Shown: piece after piece, positions 8,821-16,358 of the stretch
How positions within the stretch are numbered: position 1 is the stretch's first letter
Layout: each line of letters begins with the position of its first letter
Assembly: GCF_003545815.1 (NCBI RefSeq)
Contig: NZ_PDUW01000002.1
Location: forward strand, 248,001-312,000
Direction of reading: 5' to 3'
DNA length: 64,000 nt
DNA from: Pusillimonas caeni
GTDB taxonomy: Bacteria; Pseudomonadota; Gammaproteobacteria; Burkholderiales; Burkholderiaceae_B
The notes under the pieces: model-generated
What the model was told of the DNA's origin: nothing
The model's input: only the letters and a program-made list of their open reading frames with translations
Database searches by the model: none
Translations under genes and position numbers: made by a program

Positions 8821-9168
8821 TCAGGGCAGCGTGGGGCCGGCTATGTCGGGGGTGGGGATGTTTCCGCGGGTGAAGCCGCGCATCTTCTTCAGGTAGACGG
8901 GATGCATGAAGCCTATGAAATCGTCCACGCCCTTGATCCGCACCTTGTTGTCGCTGAAGTGGAAATCCTCTTCTGTCACCAGCAGTTCCTGGGTTCGGTC
9001 TTCGGGGCTGATGATGCGCACCTGCATGCTGTCGTCGTCATTGCGTCCGGTGAACTCGATGAGCCACTGCCTGCCTAGCGGATCGGTGGCGCGTCCGGTA
9101 CCGACCTTTCGCAGGGCGTCATAGATGAATTGAGGATTCATGGTGTCGAGGGATGCCGTCACGTTCAT
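8821..9168 (-). CDS. Unknown 115-aa protein next to the extradiol dioxygenase-like gene
   Basis: I do not recognise this family. It is a soluble, mixed-charge protein of 115 residues with no signal peptide, transmembrane segment or cysteine motif. The ATG at 9168 has an ideal AGGAGAC ribosome site that overlaps the end of the LigB-like gene, so the two are translationally close. Notable stretches are YDALRKVGTGRATDPLGRQW and a carboxy-terminal FMHPVYLKKMRGFTRGNIP. Its position suggests a small partner subunit or accessory protein for the LigB-like protein, as LigA-type subunits are for LigB, but I see no LigA similarity. Confidence 0.75.
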   Translation of the reverse strand: MNVTASLDTMNPQFIYDALRKVGTGRATDPLGRQWLIEFTGRNDDDSMQVRIISPEDRTQELLVTEEDFHFSDNKVRIKGVDDFIGFMHPVYLKKMRGFTRGNIPTPDIAGPTLP

Positions 9169-9179
9169 GTCTTGTCTCC

Positions 9180-10004
9180 TCAAACTGCGACAGTGTCGAA
9201 AGCGAAGGTCACGTCACCTACGGAGTAGATGGCGCCGTGGTATTGAAGAATGCTTCCAGGCGCATCGCCGCTTGCCCCCGCGATCATGAATAGATTGCAT
9301 AGATTCGCCTCGGGAGCCGCCGCCGCCCAGAGGGCCGGGTCGATCTTGTCGACGTCGCGGCTGCGGCCGGCAGCGACCAGATCGCATACTTCTCGGTCGA
9401 ATCGTCTGCCGTCACCGAAGTATTCGTCTTTCTTTGCTTTCTCAATGCGCAGGTCCAGGCGATGGGTAAGGTTGCCCGGCGCTAGAAGCACCACGCGCAA
9501 GCCGCTTTCCTCGACCGTTTTACGGATGACCTTGCCCCACTGAACACATTCTTCGTGAGAGCGTTGCGACATGGAGATGGGAACGACCGGGATGCGCACG
9601 CCCATTACCTTCAGCGGGCAGAACGCGCCGTGGTCGAGGCCATAGGTTTTTTCCTTGACCGGAAGGCCGGCCTGCTGCCCGGCGGAAATCAATGCTTTCG
9701 CCAGCTCGGGGTGTCCCGGCATCACGTGCGTAAAAAAGCGCCTGCCGAACGGAGCCGGCCGCAGCACATAGTCGTGAAAGGATTCATGAATGCTGCCGCA
9801 GTCCACGAAGAATGCGCTTTTGGGAAGCCAATGAGGCGATGCGACGATGATTGCGTCGGCCTTGAGATCTTGTTCAATGGCTTTGCCGATGGCTTGCAGT
9901 ACTTTGACCTGTTCCGCATCGCTGCCGTCCTCCGCCAGCTCCATCAGATACGAACCATTCGGAACGAAATAGGATTTCAGGAGCTCTCCTGTGCTTGGGG
10001 TCAT
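9180..10004 (-). CDS. Class III extradiol dioxygenase-like protein (LigB superfamily)
   Basis: A 274-residue LigB-superfamily protein. It has the conserved ASPHW (His58), the HESFHDY region, YGLDHGAFCPL (His125), and LAPGNLTHRL (His181) in place of the family SGDLSHRL. The amino terminus is short: residues 1-50 contain no histidine, although LigB/AmnB-type enzymes carry an iron-ligand His near residue 12. The ATG at 10004 has a strong AAGGAGA site, so an extended start is unlikely. The protein may be a non-catalytic alpha-type subunit (as in 2-aminophenol dioxygenase) or use a different metal site. It diverges from a LysR gene that probably controls it. Confidence 0.8.
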   Translation of the reverse strand: MTPSTGELLKSYFVPNGSYLMELAEDGSDAEQVKVLQAIGKAIEQDLKADAIIVASPHWLPKSAFFVDCGSIHESFHDYVLRPAPFGRRFFTHVMPGHPELAKALISAGQQAGLPVKEKTYGLDHGAFCPLKVMGVRIPVVPISMSQRSHEECVQWGKVIRKTVEESGLRVVLLAPGNLTHRLDLRIEKAKKDEYFGDGRRFDREVCDLVAAGRSRDVDKIDPALWAAAAPEANLCNLFMIAGASGDAPGSILQYHGAIYSVGDVTFAFDTVAV

Positions 10005-10082
10005 GCCTCTCTCCTTCGTGAGTTTTCATTCACGTTTAATAGTGAGGCCATGATATCAATGGCTATTACGCAAATAATCGGT

Positions 10083-10095
10083 ATAGAATTTCTAT
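10083..10095. promoter_or_regulatory. Candidate LysR-type binding box (ATAGAA-T-TTCTAT)
   Basis: A perfect 6-bp inverted repeat around one base, in the AT-rich 124-bp spacer between the divergent LigB-like and LysR genes, 34 bp before the LysR start. It fits the T-N11-A pattern of LysR-type regulators. A second loose dyad (TCAC-N8-GTGA, about 10028-10043) lies nearer the dioxygenase-like gene. Confidence 0.45.
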
Positions 10096-10128
10096 CACTT
10101 TTAAAAATGCTTAATAAGTGAGGACGGT

Positions 10129-11052
10129 ATGTTGGACGTTGCCGACATTGAAGTCTTTATTCTTATTGCGCAGAACGGCAGTCTGTCCGCTACCGCGCGG
10201 CAAATGAACGTCACCCCGGCCGCCGTCAGCTACCGGCTGGTGAAGCTGGAAAAGTATTTGGGGACGCGGCTTTTCCACCGCACGACCCGCCGCCTGACCT
10301 TGACTCAGGACGGCATGGAGTATTTGGCGCAGGTCGAGCCGCTTTTGAACGAGATCAAAGAGGTGTCTTCCGCGGCTTCGCGCCGCGACGAGCTCCCGCA
10401 GGGCGTGCTGAGGGTGACGATGCCGGCTTCGTTCGCCCTGAAGCACATCACGCCCATCATGCCCCGGTTTTTGAAGCGCTATCCTCAGGTGCAATTGAGT
10501 TTGGCGCTGAACGACGAGATCGTGGACATCGTTTCGCAGGGATTCGACGTGGCCATACGCATTTGCGCCCTCGAGGACTCCGACCTCATCGCGCGCCGCC
10601 TGGCCGCGGATCATCGCGTGGTGTGCGCTTCACCCGATTACCTTTCGCGCTATGGCGTGCCGAAGCGGCCTTCGGATCTCGTCCAGCATAATTGCCTGGC
10701 GCTGTCGCAGCAGCCGTACTGGACTTTCAATGGTCCCCAGGGGCTCGAGCGGATCAAGGTCAAGGGCAACTATGTGTGCAACAACGGCGAAGCCATCCGG
10801 GATGCCACCTATGCGGGGCTGGGCATTGCGCTGAAGGCGACGTGGGACGTTGCGGGCGCCATCAAGCAGGGCCGCCTTTGCACTGTGCTCGACGATTATC
10901 CCATCGCCAACAGCACGGCCATCTGGGCCGTATATCCGAGCCGGCGCAACATCCCGGCCAAGGTCAGCGCATTTGTGGCTTTCCTCAAAGAGCACTTTGA
11001 CTCACAGCCCCATTGGGACACTTTGGTTCACAACCCCATCGGCGCACATTGA
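10129..11052 (+). CDS. LysR-family transcriptional regulator
   Basis: A 307-residue LysR-type regulator. The winged helix-turn-helix lies in residues about 3-62 (SLSATARQMNVTPAAVSYRLVKLE region, then LGTRLFHRTTRRLTLT). The periplasmic-binding-like effector domain follows from about residue 90. The start at 10129 has GAGGAC upstream. It is transcribed away from the LigB-like/unknown/RidA genes, the usual arrangement for a LysR activator and its target. The inducer is likely an aromatic compound or a pathway intermediate, by inference from the neighbours. Confidence 0.92.
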   Translation: MLDVADIEVFILIAQNGSLSATARQMNVTPAAVSYRLVKLEKYLGTRLFHRTTRRLTLTQDGMEYLAQVEPLLNEIKEVSSAASRRDELPQGVLRVTMPASFALKHITPIMPRFLKRYPQVQLSLALNDEIVDIVSQGFDVAIRICALEDSDLIARRLAADHRVVCASPDYLSRYGVPKRPSDLVQHNCLALSQQPYWTFNGPQGLERIKVKGNYVCNNGEAIRDATYAGLGIALKATWDVAGAIKQGRLCTVLDDYPIANSTAIWAVYPSRRNIPAKVSAFVAFLKEHFDSQPHWDTLVHNPIGAH

Positions 11053-11076
11053 CGCGTTGAGGTTCTCCCCTTGGTC

Positions 11077-11844
11077 TTACGCTTCGAGTTGCGCGGCAAT
11101 GGCGTCGGCGGCCGCCTGCACCAGGGGCACGGCGTCAAGCAGGGCCTGACGGCGTATGGTCGGGCCCGAAATTGAAACCGCGCCGACCAGCCAACCATCG
11201 GCCACCACCGGCGCGGCGACGCAAACCAGTCCTTCCAGCAGCTCCTGGTCATCCAATGCATAACCCTGGCGTCTGATCAGGTCGAGCTGTGTGCGCAGTT
11301 TTTCCGGGTCGGTCAGCGTATGCGTTGTGAGGCCTTCCAACGGCCCTTGGAGGAAGACGTTTCTAAGCTCTTCGGGCGACCAGGCCAAAAGTATCTTGCC
11401 CGCTGCCGTAGCGTGCAAGGGGCCCCGCCAGCCTACATGGCTCATCATGCGTATGGCGTGGGCTCCGTCCACTTTTGCAATATAGCCGGCGCGGTCGCCG
11501 TCCAGTATGGCGAAATGGGTTGTTTCGCCGGTCTGGCGGGCCAGTTCAATCAGATTCGGCTGGCACAGGGTCTGGATGCCGCTGCTCGAGAACGCCGCCT
11601 GCGCCAGGGCGGCCAGACGCAGGGTAAGCCGGTATCGCTTGTTCACGCGTACAACGAGATCGTGGGCTTGCAGGGTCGATAAAAGACGGTATAGCGTGGG
11701 CCGCGGCAACCCTAGCCCTTCAGACAGCTCGGCCATGGTGGCTCCATGCACCGATGCGCGCTCGGCGAGATGGGTGACGAGCCGCAATGCGTGGTCCACG
11801 CTGTTTACACCTTGGGCCTGCTTGCCCGCTTTGTCCGCCGGCAT
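11077..11844 (-). CDS. IclR-family transcriptional regulator
   Basis: A 255-residue IclR-type regulator. The amino-terminal winged helix (VDHALRLVTHLAER, then MAELSEGLGLPRPTLYRLLSTL) occupies residues about 15-70. The carboxy-terminal IclR ligand domain includes LHATAAGKILLAW and the Y-A-x-D-D-Q-E-L segment. The ATG at 11844 has AAGGAG upstream; the open frame extends to 11943 but that extra part is not family-like. It diverges from a nitrilase gene. A palindrome in the spacer (11941-11956) is a likely operator, so nitrilase expression is probably effector-controlled through this protein. Confidence 0.9.
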   Translation of the reverse strand: MPADKAGKQAQGVNSVDHALRLVTHLAERASVHGATMAELSEGLGLPRPTLYRLLSTLQAHDLVVRVNKRYRLTLRLAALAQAAFSSSGIQTLCQPNLIELARQTGETTHFAILDGDRAGYIAKVDGAHAIRMMSHVGWRGPLHATAAGKILLAWSPEELRNVFLQGPLEGLTTHTLTDPEKLRTQLDLIRRQGYALDDQELLEGLVCVAAPVVADGWLVGAVSISGPTIRRQALLDAVPLVQAAADAIAAQLEA

Positions 11845-11940
11845 GGGGCGCTTCTCCTTTGACAGAACATGCTCGTGCCTTCGCACATGGGCGGGAGTTT
11901 GCGTTTCGCACAGATGCTTGTCAAATCGCCGCGCCTCATG

Positions 11941-11956
11941 CAATATTCCGATATTG
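11941..11956. promoter_or_regulatory. Candidate IclR operator, CAATAT-TCCG-ATATTG
   Basis: A perfect palindrome with 6-bp arms and a 4-bp centre in the spacer between the IclR regulator and the nitrilase gene. A further half-site, CAATAT, lies at 11982-11987 next to the nitrilase ribosome site. IclR-family operators are commonly short palindromes of about this size. The placement favours control of both divergent genes. Confidence 0.5.
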
Positions 11957-11998
11957 ATTCTTTATATGTCCATTATTGATACAATATAGGAGTTTGCC

Positions 11999-12991
11999 AT
12001 GCATGAAGCCACTACTCCCCGGCCCTCTATCGCGGCTGTTGTGCAAGCTGCCTCGGTAGTGTTCGATCGCGATGGCTGTATCGCCAAAGCCGCCGATCTC
12101 GCGGCGGACGCGGCTCGCGGGGGCGCCGAGCTGGTTGTGTTTCCCGAAGCCTTTGTCGCCGGCTATCCGAAGGGGTCCACTTTCGGCTCGGTCGTCGGCA
12201 CGCGCAGCATGGAGGGCCGCGACGAATATCGTCGTTACTGGGAAAGCGCGGTGGATGTTCCCGGACCCGCCACTCAGGCGTTAGGCGAGATTGCCCGCAA
12301 AAACCGCATTCACCTCGTCATGGGCGTCATCGAGCGCGACGGAGGAACTCTATATTGCTGCGTCTTGTTTTTTTCGCCCGAGGGCGAGCTGATGGGCAAG
12401 CACCGCAAGCTGATGCCCACCGGCTGCGAACGTCTGATATGGGGGTTCGGCGACGGTTCCACCATGCCGGTCTTCGATACGCCGCACGGGCGCCTGGGCG
12501 CGGTGGTATGTTGGGAAAACTACATGCCTTTGCTGCGTACGTCCATGTACGCCAAAGGCATCCAGATCTGGTGCGCTCCCACGGCCGATGCGCGAGATAG
12601 CTGGGTGGCTTCCATGCAGCATGTCGCGATAGAGGGCCGCTGCTATGTGCTTTCCTGCAACCAATACAGCGTGCGCAGCGATTTCCCCGATGACTTTCCC
12701 TGCGAGCTGGGCAATGACCCCGGGACGGTCATTTCGCGGGGCGGAAGCTGCATCGTGAATCCCTTCGGCGAAATCATTGCGGGACCGGATTTCGAGCGTG
12801 AAACGATTCTCATCGCAGAAATCGAGCTTGACCAGGTCGCGCGTGGGAAATTCGATTTCGACGTCGTGGGCCACTATGCCAGGCCGGATGTGTTCCAGCT
12901 GTCGGTGAATGAGCGGCGCCAGGATCCCGTCGCATGGTTCGATTCCCCCCGATCCGCAAGCGAAGAGGCTTCCGCCCCGGTAGAACGGTAA
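11999..12991 (+). CDS. Nitrilase (carbon-nitrogen hydrolase superfamily)
   Basis: A 330-residue nitrilase. The Glu-Lys-Cys catalytic triad is visible as Glu50 (VVFPEAFVAGYP), Lys137 (GKHRKLMPT) and Cys171 (VCWENYMPLL). CWEN followed by Y-M-P and the length of about 330 favour a true nitrilase (nitrile to carboxylic acid plus ammonia) over amidases and ureidopropionases of the same superfamily. The ATG at 11999 has AGGAG six bases upstream. It diverges from an IclR regulator. It is the last gene of the inserted block before ssb. A second nitrilase lies at 27.8 kb. The natural nitrile is unknown. Confidence 0.92.
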   Translation: MHEATTPRPSIAAVVQAASVVFDRDGCIAKAADLAADAARGGAELVVFPEAFVAGYPKGSTFGSVVGTRSMEGRDEYRRYWESAVDVPGPATQALGEIARKNRIHLVMGVIERDGGTLYCCVLFFSPEGELMGKHRKLMPTGCERLIWGFGDGSTMPVFDTPHGRLGAVVCWENYMPLLRTSMYAKGIQIWCAPTADARDSWVASMQHVAIEGRCYVLSCNQYSVRSDFPDDFPCELGNDPGTVISRGGSCIVNPFGEIIAGPDFERETILIAEIELDQVARGKFDFDVVGHYARPDVFQLSVNERRQDPVAWFDSPRSASEEASAPVER

Positions 12992-13120
12992 TCGTCGATC
13001 GGACGGGCCGCGGGCTCGGCGGCCCTGAGTTTGTTAGTATTTAACTTGGATGTGTAAGTCCGCCCGCACGACACTCGATTCTCGAGGATGGGCAATTATG
13101 GCCCGCGTAATTGTGCGGTT

Positions 13121-13154
13121 TATTATCGATACGGCGAGCAAATCGTCGATAATA
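13121..13154. promoter_or_regulatory. Inverted repeat upstream of ssb (TATTATCGA / TCGATAATA)
   Basis: Perfect 9-bp arms at 13121-13129 and 13146-13154 separated by 16 bp, ending 33 bp before the ssb start. It does not match the usual CTGT-N8-ACAG LexA box. It could be an operator in the ssb promoter or the edge of the inserted block. The rest of the 196-bp spacer shows no other clear feature. Confidence 0.4.
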
Positions 13155-13187
13155 GCGGCAATGTGAATTCAAGTTAGGGATACTGTC

Positions 13188-13673
13188 ATGGCCTCAGTCA
13201 ACAAAGTCATACTCGTCGGCAACCTGGGACGCGATCCCGAGGTGCGCTACAGCCCCGATGGGGCCGCCATCTGCAACGTCTCCATTGCCACCACCTCGCA
13301 ATGGAAGGACAAGAGCAGCGGCGAGCGCCGCGAAGAAACCGAATGGCATCGCGTCGTCTTCTATAACCGCCTGGCCGAAATCGCGGGTGAATACCTGCGC
13401 AAGGGCCGCTCTGTCTATGTCGAAGGCCGCCTCAAGACCCGCAAGTGGCAAGACAAGGACACCGGCGCCGACCGCTACAGCACCGAGATCGTTGCCGACC
13501 AAATGCAGATGCTGGGGGGGCGCGAAAGCTCGGGCGACGCCCCCATGGGCGGCGGCGACTACGGTTCGGCCCCGCAGCGCAGCCAGCGTCCGCCGCAGCA
13601 GCAGCGTCCCGCCGCGCCGCAGGCGGCTCCGGCGGCCAACCTGGCCGATATGGACGACGATATTCCGTTCTAG
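13188..13673 (+). CDS. ssb: Single-stranded DNA-binding protein
   Basis: A 161-residue SSB. The OB-fold occupies residues 1-110 ([44 protein letters not shown]). A Gly/Gln/Pro-rich disordered linker and the acidic tip MDDDIPF follow, which recruits repair and replication proteins. The length is typical of bacterial SSB. A TAGGGA ribosome site lies upstream. A strong intrinsic terminator follows the stop. It marks the return to core genome after the inserted catabolic block. Confidence 0.98.
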   Translation: MASVNKVILVGNLGRDPEVRYSPDGAAICNVSIATTSQWKDKSSGERREETEWHRVVFYNRLAEIAGEYLRKGRSVYVEGRLKTRKWQDKDTGADRYSTEIVADQMQMLGGRESSGDAPMGGGDYGSAPQRSQRPPQQQRPAAPQAAPAANLADMDDDIPF

Positions 13674-13707
13674 GAAAAATCCATTGCTTAATGGGTAGGC
13701 ATATGTA

Positions 13708-13742
13708 TAAGGCCCTGTTTTTACAGGGCCTTATGTTTTTTT
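13708..13742 (+). terminator. Intrinsic terminator after ssb
   Basis: An 11-bp perfect stem (TAAGGCCCTGT / ACAGGGCCTTA) with a TTTT loop, followed by a run of seven or more T. Its position between the convergent ssb and DUF2165 genes makes it able to act for both; the strong T tract is on the ssb side. Confidence 0.9.
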
Positions 13743-13755
13743 GAGTGCTCGGGTT

Positions 13756-14247
13756 TCAGATCTCGTCGTCGCGCTGCACCAAATAGATCAGCACCACGCC
13801 TATCGTGATAAAAAAGCGGAATGCGTCGGGAACGCCATTCCATTGGTCGGACATCCACATGCCGAACCATTCGCCGCCTATCGACATGAAGCCCACCTGC
13901 CACACCAGAAAGCCCAATGTCAGGCCGGCGATGGCAATGTTCTTTGTGCGGTTGAATTCCGCGGCCGGTGCGCGCACGTTCCCGAGCAAGCGCCCCGCGC
14001 CCCACCAGCACAGTACCGCCGTCAGGGTTTCCAGCGCGATGATGAAGATGTAGGCCGCGTGATGCAGGAATACCGAGTCGATGGCGCGGTACTTGATCGT
14101 GGCGGTGGGGAAGATCGTGTCCATCAGCAGCACGTGATGCACGAAAGCGAAATTGCTGCCGTAGTCGGTGATGTTGCCAAAGGCGACCAGCGATGCGAAC
14201 AGGGCGATAGCGGCGACCAGCAGGATTTTCGAGTAGCGGATGAGCAT
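13756..14247 (-). CDS. DUF2165 small integral membrane protein
   Basis: A 163-residue membrane protein of the DUF2165 family with four hydrophobic segments. Characteristic segments are SLVAFGNITDYGSNFAFVHHVL near the amino terminus and GFLVWQVGFMSIGGEWFGMW in the third helix region. The function is unknown. It diverges from hmp, and the 245-bp spacer contains an NsrR-type operator plus a weaker one closer to this gene. That suggests, but does not show, a place in the nitric oxide response. It converges on ssb across the shared terminator. Confidence 0.85.
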   Translation of the reverse strand: MLIRYSKILLVAAIALFASLVAFGNITDYGSNFAFVHHVLLMDTIFPTATIKYRAIDSVFLHHAAYIFIIALETLTAVLCWWGAGRLLGNVRAPAAEFNRTKNIAIAGLTLGFLVWQVGFMSIGGEWFGMWMSDQWNGVPDAFRFFITIGVVLIYLVQRDDEI

Positions 14248-14354
14248 TTGGGCCTCTTGTTAAGTGACGGTGGCGGGCCTTCGCAGTATGCCCCAGGCCG
14301 GCTGCACTGCAAAGTTTGATCTAAATCAAGGCCCGGCCAGAATTCCATTTTGAA

Positions 14355-14373
14355 GATATATTTTATTGGTATC
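14355..14373. promoter_or_regulatory. Weak NsrR-like site on the DUF2165 side
   Basis: GATATATTTTATTGGTATC has the same 9-1-9 layout as the strong site upstream of hmp and keeps about 12 of 18 consensus positions. It lies 108 bp before the DUF2165 start. Alone it would not be persuasive; next to the strong site it is worth noting. Confidence 0.35.
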
Positions 14374-14460
14374 ATTTAACTGTCCGGAACGACGGGTTCA
14401 GGCGGAACCCCATTGGGGCCGGCGCCGGATCCAGGTTGATCCGTTTTTTTTGAATTTAAA

Positions 14461-14479
14461 GATGTATTTTAAATGCATC
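14461..14479. promoter_or_regulatory. NsrR-type operator upstream of hmp
   Basis: GATGTATTTTAAATGCATC is a 9-1-9 inverted repeat with one mismatch. It matches the known NsrR consensus built on the half-site GATGCATTT, and ends 13 bp before the hmp start, an ideal place for repression. NsrR is the iron-sulfur nitric oxide sensor that represses hmp in many proteobacteria. Confidence 0.8.
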
Positions 14480-14492
14480 AATTGGAGCGAAT

Positions 14493-15698
14493 ATGTTGTC
14501 TGCCGAAGCGCGCCCGTATATTGAAGCGAGCGTTCCCGTCCTGCGCGAGCATGGCGTTACCATCACCCGCAAGTTCTACAAGAACATGTTCGCCGAGCAT
14601 CCCGAGTTGACGAACATCTTCAATATGGGCAACCAGGCCAATGGCGCCCAGCAGCAGTCGCTGGCGGCCGCCGTGTTTGCCTATGCGGCCAATATCGACA
14701 ATCCGGACGCATTGGCGCCCGTGGTAAGCCGCATCGTGCACAAGCATGCTTCGGTGGGCATCGCGGCCCGGCATTATCCGATCGTGGGCCGGCATCTCCT
14801 GGGCGCCATCCAGGAGACGCTGGGCGAGGCCGCCACGCCGGAGCTGTTGTCCGCCTGGGGCGAGGCCTACGGCATGTTGGCCGATGCCTTCATCGCGGAA
14901 GAAAAGCGGCTGTACGAGGCGGCCAAGATGGAACCCGGCTACATGCGCGAGATGAGGGTGCTGTCGGTCAAGGACGAAAGCAGCGAGGTGCGCTCGTTCG
15001 TGCTGACGAGCGCGGACGGTTCCGAACTGCGCTCCTTCGTTCCCGGCCAGTACGTCAGCGTGGCGGTGGTGCTGCCCAGCGGCCAGCGCCAGTTGCGGCA
15101 ATACAGCCTGTCCGATGCGCCGGGCAACAACCAGGTGCGCATTTCGGTCAAGCGCGAAGCGCCGGGCGCCGAGACGCCGGCGGGTGTGGTGTCCAACTGG
15201 CTGCACGACAATGTAAAGGAAGGCGATGTGCTGCATGTGACCCCGCCGTTCGGCGATTTCAATCCCGACACTGAAGGCGAGGACCCGATTGTGCTGCTGT
15301 CGGCGGGGGTGGGAGTGACGCCCATGATCTCGGCCCTGAACCGCATCGCCCAGGTGAACCCCGGTCGCCGGGTGGTCTTTGCTCATGCGGCGCGCAGTCC
15401 GGCCTGCCATGCGCATCGCGAAGATCTTGTCCGGGCGCAGGAGGCCATGCCCGAGCTTCAAGTGGCGACCTTCTACGAGACGCTGACCGAAAACGACAAA
15501 GCAGATCCGCAGGTGTACGAAGGCCGCATGCGGGTTTCGCTGCTGCCCGAGTGGAACCGCGCCGACGTCAAGGTGTATATGTGCGGGCCGGTAGGCTTCA
15601 TGCAGGCGCAATGGCGCGACCTGGTGGCGCATGGAGTCCCGCCGGCGCGCATTCATCGCGAAGTGTTCGGCCCCGACCTGCTCGATACTTTGCAATAA
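14493..15698 (+). CDS. hmp: Flavohemoglobin, nitric oxide dioxygenase
   Basis: A 401-residue flavohemoglobin that converts NO and O2 to nitrate using NAD(P)H. The globin domain (residues 1-140) keeps Tyr29 (B10), Gln53 (E7) and the proximal heme ligand His85 (IVHKH). The FAD domain has LRQYSLS near residue 206 and the NAD domain has LLSAGVGVTPMIS near residue 270. Length and all key residues match E. coli Hmp. It diverges from DUF2165, sits directly behind an NsrR-type operator, and is followed by a hairpin terminator, so it is probably monocistronic and NO-induced. Confidence 0.97.
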   Translation: MLSAEARPYIEASVPVLREHGVTITRKFYKNMFAEHPELTNIFNMGNQANGAQQQSLAAAVFAYAANIDNPDALAPVVSRIVHKHASVGIAARHYPIVGRHLLGAIQETLGEAATPELLSAWGEAYGMLADAFIAEEKRLYEAAKMEPGYMREMRVLSVKDESSEVRSFVLTSADGSELRSFVPGQYVSVAVVLPSGQRQLRQYSLSDAPGNNQVRISVKREAPGAETPAGVVSNWLHDNVKEGDVLHVTPPFGDFNPDTEGEDPIVLLSAGVGVTPMISALNRIAQVNPGRRVVFAHAARSPACHAHREDLVRAQEAMPELQVATFYETLTENDKADPQVYEGRMRVSLLPEWNRADVKVYMCGPVGFMQAQWRDLVAHGVPPARIHREVFGPDLLDTLQ

Positions 15699-15733
15699 GC
15701 CGGCGGGCCTGCAGTGGTCCGTGGCAACCAAAC

Positions 15734-15761
15734 CGCCCGGCGCATGCCGGGCGTGCCTTTT
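15734..15761 (+). terminator. Probable intrinsic terminator after hmp
   Basis: An 8-bp GC stem (CGCCCGGC / GCCGGGCG) with a GCAT loop, followed within 3 bases by a short T tract. It lies 35 bp after the hmp stop. Confidence 0.6.
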
Positions 15762-15921
15762 GCGGCGCCGGCGCCATTGTGCTCGACATGGCCGTGCCAT
15801 CAGGCGCCGGCCGTGTAATCAGTTGTCAAGAAAGGTAAAGCCATTCCGTTTGCCGCTCTGCGCGCAGGAGTTGAACCGTATACTCGGAAGTCATTGGCAA
15901 CCTTTCCTCGAGGAGAATGGC

Positions 15922-16344
15922 ATGGGTTTCTTCAGCAAGATTCTTGAAAAACTGGGTATTGGCGACGCCAAGGCGGCTCCCGCCCCGGGTCAAGGCGTGG
16001 AACAAGGCGCGGCGGCCACTCAGGCCGGCACGACCGCGGCGCCCGCGGCAGCGGCGGCAGCATCGTCCTCCTCGGCCGCGGTTCCCGTCACCGACGTCGT
16101 CGCTCAACTCGAGCAGAAGGCTGCCGCCAATCCGCAGAAGCTCAATTGGCGCACTTCCATCGTCGACCTGCTGAAGCTGCTCGACCTGGACAGCAGCCTG
16201 GCCGCCCGCAAAGAACTGGCCACCGAGCTGGGCTGCCCGCCCGAACTCATGGCCGACTCGGCGCAGATGAACATGTGGCTGCACAAGACCGTCCTGGCCC
16301 GTATCGCAGAAAACGGCGGCAACATTCCTCCCGATCTCCTTTGA
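15922..16344 (+). CDS. DUF3597 domain protein
   Basis: A 140-residue protein. It begins MGFFSKILEKLGIG, then has a low-complexity Ala/Ser/Gly linker (residues about 20-60). The conserved carboxy-terminal DUF3597 domain follows (LNWRTSIVDLLKLLDLDSSLAARKELATELG and MNMWLHKTVLARIAENGG). The amphipathic first helix and the domain resemble LysM-linked and BON-linked stress proteins, but the function is unknown. The ATG at 15922 follows GAGGAG; longer upstream frames have no support. DUF937 starts 14 bp downstream, so the two are likely an operon. Confidence 0.85.
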   Translation: MGFFSKILEKLGIGDAKAAPAPGQGVEQGAAATQAGTTAAPAAAAAASSSSAAVPVTDVVAQLEQKAAANPQKLNWRTSIVDLLKLLDLDSSLAARKELATELGCPPELMADSAQMNMWLHKTVLARIAENGGNIPPDLL

Positions 16345-16358
16345 GCCCGGAGGCCGAC

